A stretch of 64,000 nucleotides of DNA from Klebsiella aerogenes (lineage in GTDB: Bacteria; Pseudomonadota; Gammaproteobacteria; Enterobacterales; Enterobacteriaceae). The DNA lies in contig CP119076.1 in the NCBI GenBank assembly GCA_029027985.1, forward strand, positions 1,178,001 to 1,242,000. Reading direction: 5' to 3'. Of this stretch, positions 59,581-64,000 are shown piece by piece. The position numbers and the translations under genes were made by a program. The notes beneath the pieces were generated by a model. That model did not search any database and was not told the DNA's origin. It saw nothing but the letters and a program-made list of their open reading frames with translations. Position 1 is the stretch's first letter, and the number at the start of each line of letters is the position of its first letter.

Positions 59581-59764
59581 AGTGGCTCATTCACCTTCTT
59601 ATGTCAGCCCCTTCGGGAAGCGCTACATAAACTTCGAATGACGCACAAACAGGTGCCTGCCGTCCAACTCCTGATAATAGCTCTGCTTTATCAGTCTCCG
59701 GGCGAAACGTCGAGTTAGGCACCGCCTCATTCTCTAGTAAAGGCAGGCTCTTGAGCCTGCCTTT
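59581..59764 (+). ncRNA. glmY: GlmY small RNA
   Basis: The 184-base RNA starts AGTGGCTCATTCACC and ends in a perfect 12-bp terminator stem (59739-59750 with 59753-59764). Its length and order of hairpins match E. coli GlmY. GlmY sequesters RapZ and so protects the related sRNA GlmZ, which activates glmS translation for amino-sugar synthesis. It lies between purL and glrK and is driven by the GlrK-GlrR system encoded next to it. Confidence 0.92.
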
Positions 59765-59836
59765 ACTGTTTCTGCCGTGGATGTTTCTTCCATCCTCAGT
59801 TAGCATCTTCAGGAGCTAATGGTTGAGGCTATATCT

Positions 59837-61273
59837 TTGAAGCGATTCTCTCTTTTCCCCCGTTCCTTACGCCAACTGGTGACGCTTTCGTTTGTGCTGA
59901 TCATGCTGCCGCTGCTGGTTCTGGCATGGCAGGCCTGGCAAAGCCTGAATGCGCTCAGCGCTCAGGCCGCGCACATTAACCGCACCACCCTGACTGACGC
60001 GCGCCGTAGTGAAGCGATGGTCAATGCTTCGCTGGAGATGGAGCGTAGCTATCGTCAGTATTGCGTGCTTGACGATCCTACCCTTGAGCAGGTGTACCAG
60101 AATCAGCGTAAACGTTATAGCGAGATGCTCGACGCGCTCTCCGGCGTGCTGCCGGATGCCAAAATCTGGCAGACGTTGCGCCAGGATCTCGACGATCTGG
60201 CTCATCTGCAGTGCCACAATAGCGGCCCGGATGCCAAAGCCGCAGCCAGCCTCGAAGCTTTTGCCGACGCTAATAGTGAAATGGTGCAGGCAACCCGGAC
60301 GGTGATTTTCTCCCGCGGCCAGCAACTACAGCAGGAAATCGCGGAACGCGGTCAGTTCTTTGGCTGGCAGGCGCTGGTGCTGTTTCTGCTGAGTTTGGCG
60401 CTGGTATTGCTGTTTACCCGCATGATCATCGGCCCGGTGAAGGGGATTGAGAAGATGATTAACCGGCTGGGTGAGGGGAAATCACTGGATGACGCCGCGC
60501 TGTTCACCGGTCCGCGCGAACTGCGTTCGGTGGGCAAACATATTATCTGGCTAAGCGAACGTCTGGCGTGGCTGGAGTCGCAGCGTCACCAATTCCTGCG
60601 CCACCTGTCGCATGAGTTGAAAACGCCGCTCGCCAGCATGCGCGAAGGCGCGGAACTGCTGGCGGATCGTGTGGCGGGGCCGCTGACGACAGAGCAGCAG
60701 GAGATTGTTGAGATCCTCGATAATAGCAGCCGTAATTTGCAAAAACTGATTGAACAACTGCTCGACTATAACCGCAAACAGGCCGACGGCCCGGTTGAGC
60801 GGGAGAGGGTCGATATTGGCGAGCTGGCGCAGACCGTCGTTTCCGCCCATAGTTTACCGGCGAGGGCGAAGTTGATGCGTACTGAGCTGACGCTGGACGA
60901 GCATTTTTGTCTGGCGGAGCCGACGCTACTGACCAGCGTGCTGGATAATCTCTACTCCAATGCGGTGCACTATGGCGCTGAATCCGGTAACATTCGTATT
61001 CATAGCTACCGCCACGGCGAGCAGGTCCGCATCGATGTCGCCAACAGCGGCGAGCCGATCCCCGCCGCCGAAAGAAATATGATTTTCGAGCCTTTTTATC
61101 AGGGGAGTCACCAGCGTAAAGGGGCAGTAAAAGGCAGCGGTCTGGGGCTGAGCATTGCCCGCGACTGCGTACGGCAAATGCAGGGAGAGCTGAGCCTGGT
61201 CAATGATGAGCCCGGGTTCATCTGTTTTCGCATTTCGCTCCCCGCCGCTGAGCCGGGGAAAACCAACACATGA
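59837..61273 (+). CDS. glrK: GlrK (QseE), sensor histidine kinase
   Basis: The 478-residue inner-membrane kinase has membrane helices at about 12-32 and 170-190 around a periplasmic domain, a HAMP linker, the HisKA motif RHLSHELKTPLASM (H259) and HATPase_c motifs ending GSGLGLSIARDC. It phosphorylates GlrR and activates glmY under cell-envelope stress. The TTG at 59837 aligns with the E. coli start and has GAGG eight bases upstream; an ATG at 59819 would add six residues but has AGGAG only three bases away. Confidence 0.94.
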   Translation: MKRFSLFPRSLRQLVTLSFVLIMLPLLVLAWQAWQSLNALSAQAAHINRTTLTDARRSEAMVNASLEMERSYRQYCVLDDPTLEQVYQNQRKRYSEMLDALSGVLPDAKIWQTLRQDLDDLAHLQCHNSGPDAKAAASLEAFADANSEMVQATRTVIFSRGQQLQQEIAERGQFFGWQALVLFLLSLALVLLFTRMIIGPVKGIEKMINRLGEGKSLDDAALFTGPRELRSVGKHIIWLSERLAWLESQRHQFLRHLSHELKTPLASMREGAELLADRVAGPLTTEQQEIVEILDNSSRNLQKLIEQLLDYNRKQADGPVERERVDIGELAQTVVSAHSLPARAKLMRTELTLDEHFCLAEPTLLTSVLDNLYSNAVHYGAESGNIRIHSYRHGEQVRIDVANSGEPIPAAERNMIFEPFYQGSHQRKGAVKGSGLGLSIARDCVRQMQGELSLVNDEPGFICFRISLPAAEPGKTNT

Positions 61274-61981
61274 ATCAACATTGGGTGAATATGTCCCTCT
61301 TTTTCGCATTGCGCCGTCCTTTAAGCGGATGGCTGCTGTCAGGCCTTTGCTGCCTGACGCTGGCGGGCTGTTCCGCCGCTATGTCGCCGAGCGCTGCTGG
61401 CGGCAATGCGCCGCCCGAGTTGCCGGAGCATCAGGTGGCGGATTTTCTCTCAGTAGATTGCGCCAACATCTGGTCGCTGGAGAACGACGCCAGCGATAAA
61501 AATCCGCTGTACTGGCTGCGCGGCATTGATTGCGCGGATCGCCTGGCGCCGGTGCAGGCCCGCGCCGAAGCTAAATTGCATGATGATGACAACTGGCAGG
61601 ACGCGTTCAAACGCGGCATTCTGCTGGCCGATGCTAAAATCACCCCCGATGAGCGCCGCGAGATGGTCGCCCGCATGGACAGCTTTAGCCCGCAAATCGC
61701 CGCGCAGGTGCGCCCGCTGTATCGCCTGTGGCGCGATACCCAATCCCGACAGTTGCAGTTAGTCGATGAACGTTCTCGCTATGGCAAATTGCAGCAGTCC
61801 AGTGATGCCGAGCTGGAGGCGCTGCGTCAGCAGCAGCAGCAGTTGCGCAGTCAGCTGGAGCTCACCACTCGTAAACTGGAAAACCTGACCGATATTGAAC
61901 GCCAGCTCTCCAGCCGCAAGCCGGGGGGCAACTTTAATAATGATGGCGTACGCGGGGGGGAAAAAGTGCCGGAGGTGATTC

Positions 61982-61995
<14 letters not shown>
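61270..61995 (+). CDS. qseG: QseG (YfhG), outer-membrane lipoprotein of the GlrK-GlrR system
   Basis: The 241-residue lipoprotein has lipobox LAGC (C34), a globular part and a long glutamine-rich coiled coil (about 165-220). In E. coli it interacts with the sensor kinase at the envelope. The ATG at 61270 overlaps the glrK stop (ATGA); a second in-frame ATG at 61291 would also retain the signal peptide and is a fair alternative. Its 3' end overlaps glrR by 14 bases. Confidence 0.92.
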
Positions 61996-63723
<1,728 letters not shown>

Positions 63724-63746
63724 TTCTCGCCGCTCGCTGGAGTATT

Positions 63747-63885
63747 GCCGGGTGGCGCTGCGTTTACCCGGCCTACGGTCGTCCCGGTAAGCACAGCAGC
63801 CGTAGCCCTGCCAGGCGCAGCGCAGGCAGGGAAACTCCCGGTTATAACGTTATTTTGTCGGGCGGCGGCTAACGCCTTACCCGAC
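63747..63885. repeat. Cluster of three REP-like palindromes between glnB and hmp
   Basis: Imperfect palindromes occur at 63747-63772 (GCCGGGT/ACCCGGC), 63806-63831 (CCCTGCC/GGCAGGG) and 63857-63885 (GTCGGG/CCCGAC). The first and third carry the GGTGGCG and GCGGCG...CGCCTTA cores of enterobacterial REP units. They separate convergent glnB and hmp, a favoured REP location, and may end both transcripts. Confidence 0.78.
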
Positions 63886-63911
63886 CTACAAATCCCCGCG
63901 CTGTGGGGTGA

Positions 63912-64000
63912 TTACAGTACCTTATGCGGGCCGAAGCACTCGTAATGAATACGATCGCTACCCACGCCTTGCGCTACCAGCTGTTTCGCCGCGTACTGCA
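63912..64000 (-). CDS. hmp: Flavohemoprotein Hmp, C-terminal end (runs off the window)
   Basis: Reading leftward from the window edge, the last 28 codons end HYECFGPHKVL and a TAA at 63914-63912. This is the conserved C-terminus of Hmp, the nitric oxide dioxygenase, with the ECFGPH motif of its FAD/NAD reductase domain. It converges on glnB as in E. coli. Only the tail is visible. Confidence 0.9.
   Translation of the reverse strand, partial: QYAAKQLVAQGVGSDRIHYECFGPHKVL

Overview
This window is a stretch of enterobacterial chromosome from the Klebsiella/Raoultella group or a close relative. Almost every protein has the length, order and motifs of the segment that runs from nadK to hmp in Escherichia coli. 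The 16S sequence and three features not found at this locus in E. coli K-12 argue against E. coli itself: a DUF2946-PepSY pair after rplS, an SMP-30 family gene between tyrA and pheA, and the loss of several K-12 loci. There are no insertion sequences, phages, CRISPR arrays or broken genes. All comparisons with E. coli are from memory.

Layout. 1-6.8 kb: start of nadK, heat-shock grpE, corB-ypjD, ffh, and the ribosomal operon rpsP-rimM-trmD-rplS. 6.8-11 kb: a Met/His-rich membrane pair (DUF2946 and PepSY), then the c-di-GMP module yfiR-dgcN-yfiB on the minus strand. 11-15.8 kb: aromatic biosynthesis, with TyrR-controlled aroF-tyrA, the SMP-30 gene, and pheA behind the pheL attenuator. 15.8-21.7 kb: raiA, bamD, rluD, pgeF and clpB. 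21.7-27.2 kb: a complete rRNA operon (16S, tRNA-Glu, 23S, 5S) in the rrnG position. 27.2-41.2 kb: kgtP, yfiM, pssA, patZ, tapT, trxC, yfiF, ung, grcA, srmB, trmN6 and nadB. 41.2-53.6 kb: the sigma-E operon rpoE-rseABC, then lepA-lepB-rnc-era-recO-pdxJ-acpS, yfhL, an RpiR-type regulator, pgpC and tadA. 53.6-64 kb: mltF, purL, the sRNA GlmY with the glrK-qseG-glrR system that drives it, glnB and the end of hmp.

Regulation is unusually readable. I could locate sigma-32 promoters (grpE, clpB), a sigma-E promoter (rpoE), a sigma-54 promoter with three GlrR sites (glmY), three TyrR boxes (aroF), NadR (nadB), PurR (purL), FNR (grcA and the DUF2946 gene), CRP (raiA and kgtP), the pheL attenuator and the RNase III leader structure of rnc.

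I see no wholly new multi-gene system. The least explained module is the DUF2946-PepSY pair with a perfect FNR palindrome placed where it should block the promoter. This suggests an oxygen-responsive, probably copper-related membrane function. Other points of interest are the CTG start of corB, the leader ORF overlapping rpoE, and the SMP-30 gene lodged inside the aromatic locus.
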